NCBI GenBank assembly: GCA_030998015.1
Contig: JARWMV010000020.1
Location: 293,772 to 357,771 of the forward strand
Direction: 5' to 3'
Length of the DNA stretch: 64,000 nt
Source of the DNA: Ceratorhiza oryzae-sativae
Lineage: Eukaryota > Basidiomycota > Agaricomycetes > Cantharellales > Ceratobasidiaceae
Below, piece after piece: positions 1 to 10,995 of the stretch (the first letter of the stretch is position 1; each line of letters begins with the position of its first letter). The position numbers and the translations under genes were made by a program. The notes under the pieces were generated by a model, which saw nothing but the letters and a program-made list of their open reading frames with translations, did not search any database and had not been told where the DNA came from.

Positions 1-156
1 GGTGGCAAGGGCAAAGCAGTGCCAAGATGCCAAAATTTCATGTGCAATCTTGAGCAGCATTATTAACATGGAGTACATTGAGGGACAAGCCAACATCAGG
101 GCTAGTGGCTTGGTAAGCAGCCTGTTACAAAAGAAGCCTAGCAGAATAACCTTTGA

Positions 157-1197
157 TATACACATATACATAGGTACAAGGCCTTCTGCCAGAGCTGGCC
201 CAACCACTGGGCCACATTGGCAGTAGTAGAACAGCACAATCCTGAGGAACCAAACTACAACCCTGAGTACCCCCTCCACATCCACACCCTAACAATCAGC
301 CAAGAATGCAAGGGTGGATGGAACACCCAGAATGCCAGATTCTGGGACTTCAAGGGGAATCACCCCAACATCCTGCCAAAGGATCTAAAGGATGGACTGG
401 GGGGGAATCCAGCATGGGATGCCTTCAACTACCTATGGAAGGCTGTGGGGGAAAATGGGGAGGAAGTGGAAGATCTGATGGCAGGGGATCTGACCCTTGA
501 AGGATTGGAGGAGATTCTGCAAAAGGGACAAGGAGGAAAGCAATCAAGGCAACAAGCAGACCTGGAGGATGGGGAGGAGATTGTAGGGGCTGCCACCAAG
601 GAGGAGTTTTACTGCACATACAAACAACTCCGTCCCCTTCAGCTAACAATAGCATGGAACTCTGTATGTGCATATGCAGACTATACATACAAGAAGGATG
701 CAGGACTCCTTGAGGTGATTCTGGTGGAACTGGAGATACCAGGGGAGAGGAAGCATGTAGACCAGGTGGACAAGTGGTTCAGGGAGGACCTACAGGAAAG
801 AAGGGCAGGAATGCAACACCACATCCTAGTAATCAAAGGAGAAACAGGAACAGGGAAGACAGCCTATGTGCAATCAAAGAGGTCCCACAGCTGAATGTGC
901 AACACATGGAATGTGGGTGCATTGTCAGAAGAGGCTGACATCTGGATCCTGGATGATATGGTGGCCACTAATGGCAAATACTCACTCAAGGCTCTGAGCC
1001 TGTATGAAGTGGACTTCACAGGGTGCTACAGCCATGTGAAAACTATGAAGGTCCAGCCAACCATCATACTGGGCAACAGCCAGACAGCCATCACCAAATG
1101 CTGGTCTGACATAGAAGGAGAGGAAGGAGAAAGATGGGTGGCAAAGAATGTGGAATGGGTAAACTCAGGGAGCCTGCTGTTCTTTGTATTCCCATAA
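157..1197 (+). pseudogene. Geminivirus-like (CRESS-DNA) replication initiator Rep, endogenous relic
   Basis: Rep proteins nick and join a single-stranded DNA origin and carry a superfamily-3 helicase. One frame shows the landmarks in order: a motif-I-like FCQSWP at 184-201, HIH (motif II) at 277-285, a 'RFWDF..HPNI' stretch after it, a YLWK (YxxK) candidate catalytic tyrosine at 430-441, Walker A GETGTGKT at 838-861, Walker B IWILDD at 940-957 and motif C PTIILGN at 1057-1077. An in-frame TGA at 892-894 separates Walker A from Walker B, and stops lie just before motif I, so no intact start or full product exists. The CpG-poor base composition matches the neighbouring repeats. Rep-like insertions in fungal nuclear genomes are known in general; whether this is a virus-derived gene or a Rep-bearing plasmid or transposon relic cannot be told here. 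Confidence 0.72.
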
Positions 1198-1306
1198 AAT
1201 ACTACATATTGGGTGTTGCATGCCAGCATTAGAAGCCTAACCAGATAAGACAAGCCCAGGCATGTCAAGACCATGGCGGCAAGCAAGGGGAGGATAAATA
1301 ACCTCA

Positions 1307-1440
1307 TGTAGCATAAGGGTTAAGGGACCTGGCCTGACATGACTTACCTCATCCAAATGAACCACTTCAGGTCAAGGGTCATGAGTTTGAGTCCAGCACC
1401 CTTAACCCCCTTGATGCATGAGATTTACCCCTTTTTTTTT
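1307..1440 (+). repeat. tRNA-derived SINE-like unit
   Basis: A box A-like TAGCATAAGGGTTAAGG near 1308 and a box B-like GAGTTTGAGTCC near 1386 are spaced as in a tRNA gene. The 5' AAGGGTTAAG and 3' CACCCTTAA could pair as an acceptor stem, and a run of ten T (a Pol III terminator or SINE tail) follows at about 1431-1440. No good anticodon arm folds by eye, so a SINE or degenerate tRNA copy fits better than a working tRNA. No flanking duplication was found. Confidence 0.35.
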
Positions 1441-2101
1441 ATGGGAAAGAAGGCTAACAAAAAGAGGGGGGGGAATGAGGCCAGGGAACAACAATGAGTG
1501 TTACATCTCAAAATCCGCCAAGATGCAACCAAAAGAGGGGGATAATGTTATGACCCACACTAACAGTCATAACGTAACAAGGAGTCTAGCCTGTAGTGTA
1601 TAGCATTTTCCCCATGGTCAAACAAGCTAGAAACAGGTCACATGACTCTGGCACTTACTGTGGTTACCCAACTCACTCCTGCAATTCTCTCCTTTGTAAC
1701 TTGGAGCAAGGAGCAAGCTGTCACATGACTTTGGCACTTACATGGGTGCTTACTGTGGTTACCCAACTCACTCCTGCAATTCTCTCCATTGTAACTTGGA
1801 GCAAGGAGCAAGTTATCACATGACTTCTGCACTTAAACCACATGACCCATGAACCCTGTGTGGCTCTATAAGATTCAGAGCTGCAACAACCCTAAGAGCA
1901 ACTTACATAACTCCTCATGCTATCATGCAACCCCAAATCAACAATCACCCAGTGGCCCTTCACATCACATGACCAGTAAACATTGTTGACTGTGGAACTG
2001 TCTGACTTGCCTCACACAAGGATATATAAGAAAACCAAAGCAAGGCTGATGGCCCCAGCTTGCTTTATCTTGTCAACCACAGGGGCCACTTGTACATAAC
2101 A
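1441..2101 (+). mobile_element. 3' end of an LTR retrotransposon: tail, polypurine tract and LTR
   Basis: A purine-rich tract (AAAAGAGGGGGATAA) at about 1531-1545 sits directly before an LTR that starts TGTTATGACC at 1546 and ends CATAACA at 2101 (556 bp), with a TATA-like ATATATAAG at about 2024. The stretch before the tract reads as a short basic tail ending EGDNVMT, as in other fungal Ty3 elements. The 5-bp flanks (GATAA / CTAGA) do not match, so this is the 3' end of a truncated element rather than a solo LTR. The U3 region holds a tandem repeat. Confidence 0.6.
1637..1830. repeat. Tandem repeat inside LTR U3
   Basis: Two units of about 85-95 bp and the start of a third each begin CACATGACT(C/T)TGGCACTTA and contain CCCAACTCACTCCTGCAATT and GGAGCAAGGAGCAAG. 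The second unit has about 10 extra bases. Repeated U3 blocks are common enhancer-like structures in LTRs; function is not shown. Confidence 0.75.
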
Positions 2102-2654
2102 CTAGATACATCAATATATACTATAGGAAACACATAAGAACATAGCCACTACTTAAGGGATCAACAAGATGACAGAAGAGACAGAGGGGTCTCAACACCC
2201 ATGGTTTACATAAGCAAATTGCCATGAAAAGTGGTACACATTCTGTGCTACATTGACCATCTTATCAAGCAATTTGTAAGTGTTAAAATGAATGAGACAG
2301 TGCATGATGTAATGTAATATAGATTAACAAATCAATATCTCAACATACAGCCTGAGAAACTGAATGTTTGATACATGCACAGCAAGCCTCAGCATTAAGC
2401 AGAAACTGAAGCAACAGGGTGAGTTTGAATATATCTCAAGGCCATCTCTGAGACTAGAGCCCTCCTTTTTGTCATGAGCCATGATCAAAGGTCTCATGGC
2501 TAACCATCATTTTTTCCTTTGTTCACCACTTTTGTCTTGTGGCTTGACCACCTTCCCTTCATGAGTAAGCACCTCCACTTGCTTACTGAGCCATGCTCTA
2601 TTTTTAGTCACTCACTTACTGATCACAGCCATTTGCCTTGCTCATCTTACTACC
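2102..2654. other. Non-coding spacer, CpG-poor
   Basis: No supported gene. The sequence is AT-rich, almost free of CpG, and without ORFs above background. It lies between two LTRs of different families. Confidence 0.5.
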
Positions 2655-3022
2655 TGTCACAAGATGATGCACATATATCCACTCCATAATATTTTCTTGA
2701 TTTATTATATTTTATGAGATCATTTTCAAAACATACTTGCCTTTTATGGTACATCTGTATCATGTGACTCATGGAATGTTCCAGACTGCTGACTGGGATG
2801 TATTTCAACTTTGATGTGAAATTCCACAGCTCTGCAGCAGCTTCTATCTCTTATCAGATGTGACTCACTGTATGGACTTGTTTGTTATGATGTGGCTTGT
2901 AGAATGTATATTAACTTGGTCATGTTTGCAGAGGACTCCTCAAGAACTTGTCCTCTTGTTGAATCCAAGTTCTTTTCTTTTACTCTCTATTTTGCTTGTT
3001 GCCTGACTTGTTGTTGTCAACA
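2655..3022 (+). mobile_element. LTR, same family as the solo LTR at 61,591-61,966 but inverted
   Basis: The segment starts TGTCACAAGATG and ends TTGTTGTCAACA. Over its length it aligns with the reverse complement of 61,591-61,966, for example at CTTTTATGGTA, TGACTCACTGTA and GAGGACTCCTCAAGAACTTG. The flanking 5-mers CTACC and TCAGG do not match, so it is not a clean solo LTR. It may be the 5' LTR of the decayed plus-strand element to its right (gag-like remnant from 4,326). Confidence 0.6.
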
Positions 3023-3407
3023 TCAGGTCAAGTTCTTTTCAATCATAAGTCTCAGTATTGCCTGGGATATGTCTGGAACACCATCAGCATTGTCTTAAGA
3101 TAACCCCCTGTTGCCTTCCCCAATCCTACTCCACCCCTCCACAGTTACAAGACATTGTTGCCCTATATGTGCCTCTGTGAAACCCCTGCATACCTATATC
3201 ACAGTTGGGTCCCTCACACATCATAACAAGCTTTGGTTCTCTAATCTCTTCCATCAACAAGATGTGGGGTCACTCATTGCCCTTAAGTAGTTGAGCAACA
3301 GAGGTCACCTTCCTATTCCAATAGACTCAGGAAAGGGTCTATCTTTTCTCTCTGGGCTCTATCTGGTCCTTGCTCAAGTACATCTCTGATGGAACACACA
3401 GCCCTTA
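3023..3407. other. Spacer or leader after LTR, no gene seen
   Basis: CpG-poor sequence between the LTR and the first open stretch of the putative element. No primer-binding site was recognised with confidence. Confidence 0.4.
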
Positions 3408-4115
3408 GTGGCACAAAATTTTACAGAAGATCAGCACTGTCACCTTTGTGGGTGGTTCAGACACTTATCCATCCATTTTTTTACCCTCAACTTGGTCAAA
3501 GAATCCTTGAGGAGGCCAGGCACATTAACTTCAACTGAGTCAAAATTGTTAAAGTCCATCCCCAGAAAGTCAGACAAGCCCAACAAGCCCATGTTACTGA
3601 ACCAGGAGCCCCTGAGTGCAAGATCTGCCACCAGCCAAACCAAGCCACCTTCCCAGCACACTGCCCCTACTGTCCTAAGAAGGACAAATTTTTATACTAC
3701 TACACCATCCCCCATCATCAGCTCTAAGCTGGAGAACCTTGGCCAGCAACTTCTTTGTCACCTGTTAGATACCATCCACAACTTCCAAGAAAGGTGTCAC
3801 TACTACCAAAACAAGTACAAAGAAATGCAGGAGAAACTTCATGAGGCTGAGGCCCACTGTGCACATCTAGTCAAGAGACTGCACAAACATCAGGAGGATT
3901 ACCTGTCCCTTCTCCATGACCACCATGAGCTACAACAGCAGGTTTGTGAAACAACTGCACCCCATGAGTACACATTTCCTGTTTTCTCAACCCCATCAGA
4001 CCTCCCTCACCCTACCTTCCTAAGTGGCTCAAGCTTGCCAATTCAAGGGGAGGTGATCTTTCAAACAACCCAAATTGATTTTCCCCAAGGAAGCTCTCCT
4101 TTGGGACCCAACTAA
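3408..4115 (+). pseudogene. Coiled-coil protein relic with possible zinc motif, unidentified
   Basis: One frame is open for about 235 codons and ends in TAA at 4113-4115, but no credible ATG opens it. The middle (about residues 105-175) is rich in K, E, L, H and Q with heptad-like spacing and probably forms a coiled coil. In another frame around 3,616-3,690 a CKIC...CPYC pair could bind zinc, which suggests an indel splits one ancestral protein between frames. It lies between an LTR and a gag-like remnant on the same strand and may belong to that element. I do not recognise the family. Confidence 0.35.
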
Positions 4116-4325
4116 ACTAAAAAGGGTCAAGGTACTGTGTTGTTGTCAGGATATCAAAAGTTGGGACTTGGACAATACCTGGTTGAGATTTGGCAAAATT
4201 GAAAACTTTAAATTCTATAAACTTGTGTGCAGATCAGAAACCTTCTGGTATTACAATAATCCCCAATTTCCTGTACTTCCTCACTGCCTTTGTTGCCTAT
4301 AAATCTATTTGAGAATCTCCCAAAC

Positions 4326-6143
4326 ATGGTGTCACAAACTTCTGCTCCAGCATGGGCAAATATGTCAGATAGTGACAAAGTCATCTACATGCTTGTTATG
4401 GGTCAGGGTACACTTGAATATCTAGAGCTTAAGCAAATGTAGATATGTTAGTATACACTAATCATACTCAATACTTCTTAGACTAGAGTAAGAGGGCTCA
4501 AAGTAGTTGCAATGCAATCAAGTAACACTCAAGGTAGTCTTAATCTTTCACAGTGTAAACTGACTAATTTATAGGTATAAAGAGCAAGACTACTATGGTC
4601 AGGTTCCCTTAGATATCTTAAATGTAGTTCAGCCCTAGTCACTTGGACTAACTGATACTAATCTTAATACTAGACTTAAGCAATAGCTTATAGGATAGAT
4701 GGTGGGCTGCCTAATGCATGTACTTCCTCAGCTACAGGTACTTGGATTTCCTCTAATAGCTGGTACTTAATGTCATGCTCAATCAGGCAATATTGTATCC
4801 TTATATAACTCTGTATATAAGATACAATGAATCAGACAGTATATAACTAATATGGTACTTTATTCCTCAGTACTAGTTATATAAGAAATCACACACAGGC
4901 AAGAGAAATAGAAAGAGAAAAGAAACCAATAACCAGTCTGGGTTGAGTAAGAGTAGGAGGGTAGTCTGGAAGGGCCTCAGAGGAGGTCCTTTTATACCCT
5001 GAGGAGGGCATTCCAGAGCCAAATAGATACATGCATGCCAGTGCAATCATCAAAAGAGGGTACTGCTATACTTGGGGTACACCCTAGCCCAGTATAGGAT
5101 AAAAGAGTAAAGACAGGGTGTGGATTGAAGGCATTGATGCATCTGAGACCTGCTATTGGCTTGTAGATCATATTATCATAGTATATACATGTAATGAACA
5201 GAGGCTACATCTCAGTGAGTCATAAAGTTAGTCAGAGAAGCTTCTGTATCAATTTGGAAAGCTCTCCTGACTCACTGGAGTCATTAGATCTTGATTGATG
5301 GTCCAGTAAGATTCTAATGATCTTTGGGCCATTCCGGTGCAAGGATCTGGTGGATCGCGATGATCTTCAGGCAGCCTATACCGCTGAAGATTAGCTATCG
5401 ATAGAGCATAATATCGCTTTGATAGCATAAGCGGTTGCCAAGATATGAGCAGTGCAATGTTGTAATCAATATCTCCTGATAAGAGGAAATATTGCAACCT
5501 CTGTATCTCTCTGAGATCTTATCGTAAAAACTTAATAAAATATGCGTTGGAAAGCGGGAAATTTGTACTATTTAATGAAACGGAAAATAGTACAATTTGG
5601 AGTGCATACAAATTCAAGTATTTCACAAATTAATTACAGAGTCATTGCTTGAGGTTGGCAGAGCAGACTAAAATAATAGAAATATGTTAGTGATCCATAA
5701 CAATGCTCCAATTGATGGATGAGTTTTGTGAGTGAACCAACAATCTCCAAAATGATATAGGAGATGTTGAGCATAACAACAAAACATACACAGATTCACT
5801 TGAAGCAAAGCTCATCTCAAATCAAACCAAAATTGATGCTGATGTGGCTGGTTTGGCCACTAATGTCAATAACTTGGTTGGCATGTTGACCATACTACAA
5901 ACTACCATTGCACACATTGAAGTGCAGGTTGGCACTTCTACAAGTGGGCAAAATATGGCCCCAGCTCAACCTTCTACCCAACCCCATGCCACTGCAAGCA
6001 CCACTACCAGTGGATCAACCACAAAGGTGAAAATGGCTGCCCTGCAAAAGTTCAATGGCACTAAGCAGGAGGACACAATCTCATTCAGAATTGCATGTGC
6101 TTGATACATTAATACCAACATGAGCAGGCATTCAGCTGATCAG
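4326..6143 (+). pseudogene. gag-like remnant split by a solo LTR
   Basis: An ATG at 4326 opens a frame (MVSQTSAPAW..., then SDSDKVIYML) that runs into the solo LTR at 4394. After the LTR and its ATGCT duplication the frame resumes as QLMDEFCE, meets a stop, and continues through a Thr/Ser/Gln-rich linker to AALQKFNGTKQED, the type of sequence that precedes the capsid region in Ty3 Gag proteins. Another stop follows at 6102-6104. At 6144 it is cut by the 3' LTR of the minus-strand chromodomain element. It shows two nested insertions and at least two stops; the parent element is not identified. Confidence 0.5.
4394..5702 (-). mobile_element. Solo LTR (1,309 bp) with target-site duplication ATGCT
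   Basis: It begins TGTTATGGGTCAGGG and ends GATCCATAACA, and is flanked on both sides by ATGCT (4389-4393 and 5703-5707), the hallmark of a solo LTR left by LTR-LTR recombination. The TATA motif and run-on purine/pyrimidine tracts, compared with the copy at 62,793, place transcription on the minus strand. Most of it is CpG-depleted, but about 5,330-5,560 keeps many CpG sites. The 82-codon ORF across that core also appears in the other copy because the DNA is homologous; I do not call it a gene. Confidence 0.85.
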
Positions 6144-6677
6144 TGTTGGAGCTACAACCTGATGAGATAACCCAAATGTCTGAGTGGACAATGGGAGACC
6201 TATAGGCAATGATGCTGTAGGTCTAAGTCACAACATCAAAGGGTAGACATGCAACAAGGAGGTGGGTTGTGATAAGACACCTGGAGGAGGACTTATAGTA
6301 TGGGCACTATGTTCTAAAGAGAGCTGGGCAAAGGCTGCTTGACTATGTGTCTCACAGGTAGTAGGGGAATAAGACAGGAGGTCAAGTTCTGAGGCTTAAG
6401 GCTCTCAGACTCTCCCTTATATATTTATATGAGTAGCTAATATCAAATACACCATGGTGTGAGACAACTATCATATGATATCAGAATGGTGCCACATAAC
6501 AGAATATTCTGGAAGATACAAACAGAGTGTAAACAATAACAATGTCATGTGATCTCATGTAAGTAATTCTATGCATATATCTGATTAACTGGGACTTGTC
6601 CAAAATCATAAAGAGAGAGAGATATAAAATATAATAAAAATCATAATAATTTCCATGTCATGGTCTAGGTCATGACA
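6144..6677 (-). repeat. 3' LTR of the chromovirus
   Basis: Minus-strand ends TGTCATGACC...GCTCCAACA, 534 bp. It shares blocks such as TAAGGGAGAGTCTGAGAGCC and TTTTGGACAAGTCC with 55,848-56,358. A TATATAAG-like box lies just before the GGGAGAGTC block. Confidence 0.85.
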
Positions 6678-6689
6678 CTTCCCCCCCAT

Positions 6690-9290
6690 TAAGGTCCAAG
6701 TGCATTGGGATGTAGTTGGTGGAATTCTTTTACCCTTTCAGGGGCATTCTTGAGTTTGGCTTTAGGCAACCAAAGATTCTCCTCTGGCCTGTAACCTTTC
6801 CACTTGACATAGTATTCCAACCTTCTTCCAAACTTTCAAGAGTCAAGGATTTCTTCAACCTCAAATTATTCTTCTCCTTTGGGAGTGACCACTGGTGGTG
6901 CAGGTACTGGTTGCCAGTTATAGTTGTCCACTGGTTTAGGGAATAAGAGCAAGGTGTGGAATACTGGGTGAACCTTCATGGACTTGGGTAGTTCCAGTTT
7001 GAAAGTATGTTTCCCAATTTGTTCCAACACTTTGAACAGTCCAAAACACCTATTATCCAGTTTTTTGGAAGGGCATATGGTTTTAATATTTGATCTGTCT
7101 AGGAAAACCTTTGATCCAACTTTGACCTTGGGAGCATTGCAATGTTTCCAATTATAGTATTTGGAGTATGTTCAGTTTGCAATTGTTAATGCTGCCTTAG
7201 CCTCTTCTTGGATTTCTTTGAGGTGTTTGGCATATTGATCAGTGGCAGGTACCTGGCTTTCTTTGGTATCACCCACAGTGAAGTCTGGGTTATAACCATA
7301 GCATGTGAAGAACAGTGAGTGTTTTGATCCAGAGTGCTTCCCATTATTGTATGCAAATTCCACCATAGGCAAAGCTGCAACCCAATCTGTCTGTGTATGA
7401 TTTATATAGTGATGAAGGTAGATTTTGATGAATTGGTTTAGTCTTTTGCTTTGCCTGTCAACCTGTGGTCTATATGCCATAGAGTAATGTGGTTCAATAT
7501 TTAGGTGTTTGTACAGTTGGCAGTGGAACTTGGCATTGAAGTTGGGACCTTGATTGGATATGGTTTTGTGGGGTAATCCATGTAATTTCCAGACAAAGTT
7601 TACAAATAGATTTGTGACATCTACAGCAGTGGCCCCTGAGTGTGTTGGAATAAAGTGTTTCATTTTCAATAATCAATCCACTACTGTGAGTATTGCATTG
7701 TATCCTTCTGACATTGGTAATCTGGTGATCAAGTTGTAAGTGATTTCCTCCCATGGTTTATTTGGTAAGTCTATGGGTTGGAGGAGACCAGGAGGGGCTT
7801 GATTTGAGTGTTTGTTTTGGATACACAAGTCACATGCCTGTATATAGTTGACCACAGATTTCTTCATTCCAGACCAATAGTAATCTCAAGATAAGAGATC
7901 TAATGTCCTGAAATGCCCTGGGTGCCCTACTGCAGGATTGTCATGTCAGCTTTCTATGACAGCTCGTCTGATTTCTGACTCATTTGGTATGTATATGTGG
8001 TCATGGTAGTACAACAAGTCATCTTCTAGATGCCAGCCTTTAACTGGAATGTTTTCCTCAAGGGACTTGAGTATCTTGGCTATGGACTTATCATCTGGTA
8101 ACACATCCCTTATTATGTCATTGAGGGAATGGTCTGTAAGAATTGTCAAAATGAAAAGCTCAGGGCTGATAAGCAGTGGGATTTCACCCCCCTCTTTAGC
8201 TACCTTTCTCTGGAGTGACTCCTGACAAGATAGGATATCTGCTTTGCCATTTTGTGCCCCTGTTCTGTACTTGATTCTATAGTTGTGGTTGGCCAGGAAG
8301 CCCATCCACCTTGCTTGCCTTTGGTTTAAGTCCCTTTTTGTTTGGAAGAACTCTAGATTTTTATGATCTGAGAGTACTATGATTGGGATTTCTGAACCTT
8401 CCAGCAGGTAATGCCATTCTTTGAATGCTCTTATCATGGCTAGTAACTCTTTGTCATGTATGTTGTAGTTACATTCAGCTGGTGATAGAGTTTTGGAATA
8501 GAAGGCAACCAAGTGCAGTTTTCCATCTTTGCCATGCTGGTTAAGGATGGCCCCAGTGGCAAAGTTGGATGCATTGCACTCCATTATGAACTCCTTTGTG
8601 ATGTCTGGTTGGATTAGGACTGGGGATTCAATTAGGGCTTTTTTGAGAATTTGGAAAGATGCTTCCTCATTCTTGCCCCATCACCAAGGAACACCTTTCT
8701 GCAGGAGTTGGTACATAGGCCATGCTCTACCCACAAAGTTCTCCATAAATCAGCAATAGTAATCAAAAAATCCTAGTGCTTCCTGAACTTCTTTTACATT
8801 GCATGGTGTTTCCCAGTTAACCACTTCTATAACCTTTTTAGGATCTGTTTTAACCCCTTCACTGTTTGCAATTACACCCAGATACTCCACTTCAGAAGTA
8901 CTAAAAACACATTTTTCCAGGTTGCAGTATAGCTGGTGCTTCCTAAGTCTGGATAGTACTTCCCAGATGTGTTTTGTGTGGTCTTCAGGATTTTTGGAAA
9001 ATATCAATATGTTGTCAAGGTAGACAATGACCAACACATCCAATAGGACCCTGAAGATTTCATTCATGAAGTTTTGGAATGCAGCTGGGGTGTTGCATAG
9101 GCCAAAAGGCATGACCAAGTATTCAAATAGACCATATTTTGTTTTGAACACCATTTTCCATTCATCTCCTTCTTTAATTCTGACCAGATTATAGCCAGAT
9201 TTAAGATCTAGAGTTGTAAATATGCATGCTCCTCTCAATTTCTCTACCTGCTCAAAATTGTTAGATATTCTACACAAATATTCTGTACAC
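6690..9290 (-). pseudogene. pol: Ty3/gypsy pol (RT-RNase H-integrase-chromodomain) pseudogene
   Basis: RT is recognisable from [11 protein letters not shown] and [13 protein letters not shown] (about 9,277-8,750), but the catalytic YLDD reads YLDN. RNase H follows (8,584-7,946) with the leading ECDAS changed to ECNAS. Integrase has a zinc-binding CDLC in the 7,867-7,673 stretch and core motifs at 7,669-7,172, where the second Asp region reads ISNQGPNF and the conserved 'TER' glutamate is a lysine (QSKRLNQ). A C-terminal chromodomain (EVEEILDS...YYVKWKGY) lies at about 6,717-6,885. Several frames are broken by stops such as VVD*LL. Almost all key losses are G-to-A on the coding strand. Confidence 0.88.
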
Positions 9291-9300
9291 TTCTGTGCAT

Positions 9301-9707
9301 AATATTTACTAATGCATTTAGCTTCTAAATACAGTATATCGCCCAGGGTCGAAGCTCAAAGATGTTTTGGTCTAGCGCTGCATTTCTTTTGTGAGCCAGT
9401 GTACATCCAGTCTCATAGACGTTTTCAATCCTGCTCGGGTTGAGAGATTGGTTTAAAATGCTGAATTCAGAGGTGTAGATAATCGAAAACTTACCACATT
9501 TTTTTGAGTCATATGGAGCCATCGACATTATGGAGCTGCAGTGCGAGCAGCATTTAGTGAAGGGGTTGTGTGCGACTGGGCGATGGAGCAAGACGACAAA
9601 CATGGCTTTAGTGATCGGCGCTTCCTACAGGGTTTATGGCCCTTAAAACCTGTCAGTCCGTGGCGGCTCATTTATGGGGGGAGAAGGAGCAAGCAAGGTG
9701 ACGACAC
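9301..9707. other. Boundary zone, no gene seen
   Basis: Base composition shifts here from CpG-poor to CpG-rich. ORFs on both strands overlap and look fortuitous. The segment precedes the duplicated block that starts at about 9,708. Confidence 0.45.
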
Positions 9708-10130
9708 GCTCGGCTGCAGTGTGGCCTTGTTACATAGCTGTCGGTCATCCAAATCTGTAGCTGCCACTTCCAGGAAGTTTCTAAGCCACAGCAAGTGACG
9801 TTGAGTGAATGCCCAATATGAAGCACCTTGAGTCCAAAGTCAATGCGAAATCCCGAGTGCACGAGAGTCGATGATAGATCGGCTAAATCCTGCCCCAGTT
9901 AATTTTGAACATCTACCAATCCTACAATATGGGGAAACACAGTTCAGAATACAGGAAGCAGAATCGACAGCGGAGTACTGATATATGCGCACGATGATGA
10001 GCAAAAGAAAATGAAAAACGTGTTGATCCGATTGACGCGGCATGTTCAACCCTCACTAATAATCAAGCAAAGTATCGGCCTTTGTTAAATCAACTCTGCT
10101 CCTTCGAACGAAATGACACTATTCCATTAT

Positions 10131-10968
10131 TTAGATTCTATGACATAAACCCCCAAAAACAAAACAAGACACGATCGAGGCAACCACATTTATCCAAGGA
10201 AATATCAAGACCTGAGCGCACATGTGGAGGTTGGCCTTGACGAACAGCTTGAGGCTGACATCCACCAACCTAGATGTACAACCAGTCGTTAGTATGTAAC
10301 AGGGGCATTCGCACGCGAAGAAAAACTCACAACTTGGCAACGGCACCAACGATACCCGAAATGCAGACGTCAAGGTTGACGAGCAAGAGATGAACAGCGG
10401 CGTCAATCTTGGCGAGGATCGAAACAATGGCGCTGACTCCAAACTTGGCATAGAGAACGACGAGGGCTTTGACCACCACCTAGAATAACCGCGTTGAGTC
10501 AAGCGCATACTTTGGGCTTGCGTCCGAATTTACATACCTTGATGATGGCAGCCACCTCGGCGGCGATACGAGCCTGGAGAAGCATGTTCACGTTGACCTT
10601 GGTACCAACAGCAAGAATGAGCTCGGCAGCATGCTGGATGTGGCCGATGAGGATATCAGCCTGGACAGCGGCATCGCCGACGACATTCACGTTGGCTAGA
10701 GCGGCAGACCGAAAGATGAGTAGGTGGGCACTGCAGAAATGAAGATGGCGGTCTTACCGAGGATGTCAACGGTAGCCTTGACGTCGACCCCCAGATCGGC
10801 CACAATTTTGAGAGCGCGGTCGCCAGGGCTGTATGAGCGGCTTTCGTTGCCATATCCGTAGTCACGGACCGCCAAGCCTGAGATCTTGGGGGTAGGGGCG
10901 GCGCAGGTCAAGAAGCTCAGAGAGAGAACGAAAAGAAGGAAGCTGGTGAGACGAGCGAATGCGAGCAT
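10131..10968 (-). CDS. Small secreted helical protein, family member A (promoter lost, frameshifted tail)
   Basis: Four exons (10,968-10,758; 10,695-10,538; 10,479-10,331; 10,269-10,131) with GT-AG introns give 218 residues. The start MLAFARLTSFLLFVLSLSFL is a clear signal peptide with likely cleavage after TCAA. The rest is mostly amphipathic or hydrophobic helix, with almost no charge clusters. Two paralogues (29,366-30,141 and 32,380-33,174) share the exon phases and lengths but end at AQVLAxLG (198 aa). Here one extra base near 10,190 shifts the frame and adds a new 25-residue tail. The CACTA element begins 27 bp before the ATG, so the native promoter now lies beyond 18,872. Function is unknown; an effector or surface protein is only a guess. 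Likely a dying copy. Confidence 0.75.
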
Positions 10969-10991
10969 TGTGGATTGTAAGGAATGTGAGC

Positions 10992-10995
10992 GAAT
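10992..10995. other. Target-site duplication GAAT, left
   Basis: GAAT precedes the CACTA terminus here and follows it at 18,872-18,875. The empty site in the sister duplication (near 33,195) reads GAGT in a matching context, which fixes both borders. Confidence 0.75.

Larger units (their letters stand above)
6144..9300 (-). mobile_element. Ty3/gypsy chromovirus, 5'-truncated and inactive
   Basis: Read on the minus strand, the element runs RT - RNase H - integrase - chromodomain - polypurine tract (GGGGGGGAAG, 6678-6687) - 3' LTR (6144-6677). The 5' part (gag, protease, 5' LTR) is missing; homology ends near 9,300 where unique, CpG-richer DNA begins. The same LTR family occurs as a solo LTR inside the copia element at 55,848-56,358. 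The element lies inside the plus-strand gag remnant. Confidence 0.85.

Noticed and set aside
1307..1440. Functional tRNA gene
   Set aside because: Box A and B motifs are present but no proper anticodon stem or cloverleaf could be folded.
5249..5497. Conserved 82-codon ORF found at both window ends (also 63,148-63,396)
   Set aside because: Conservation comes from the LTR DNA shared by the two copies; no known domain, and it lies in LTR promoter sequence.
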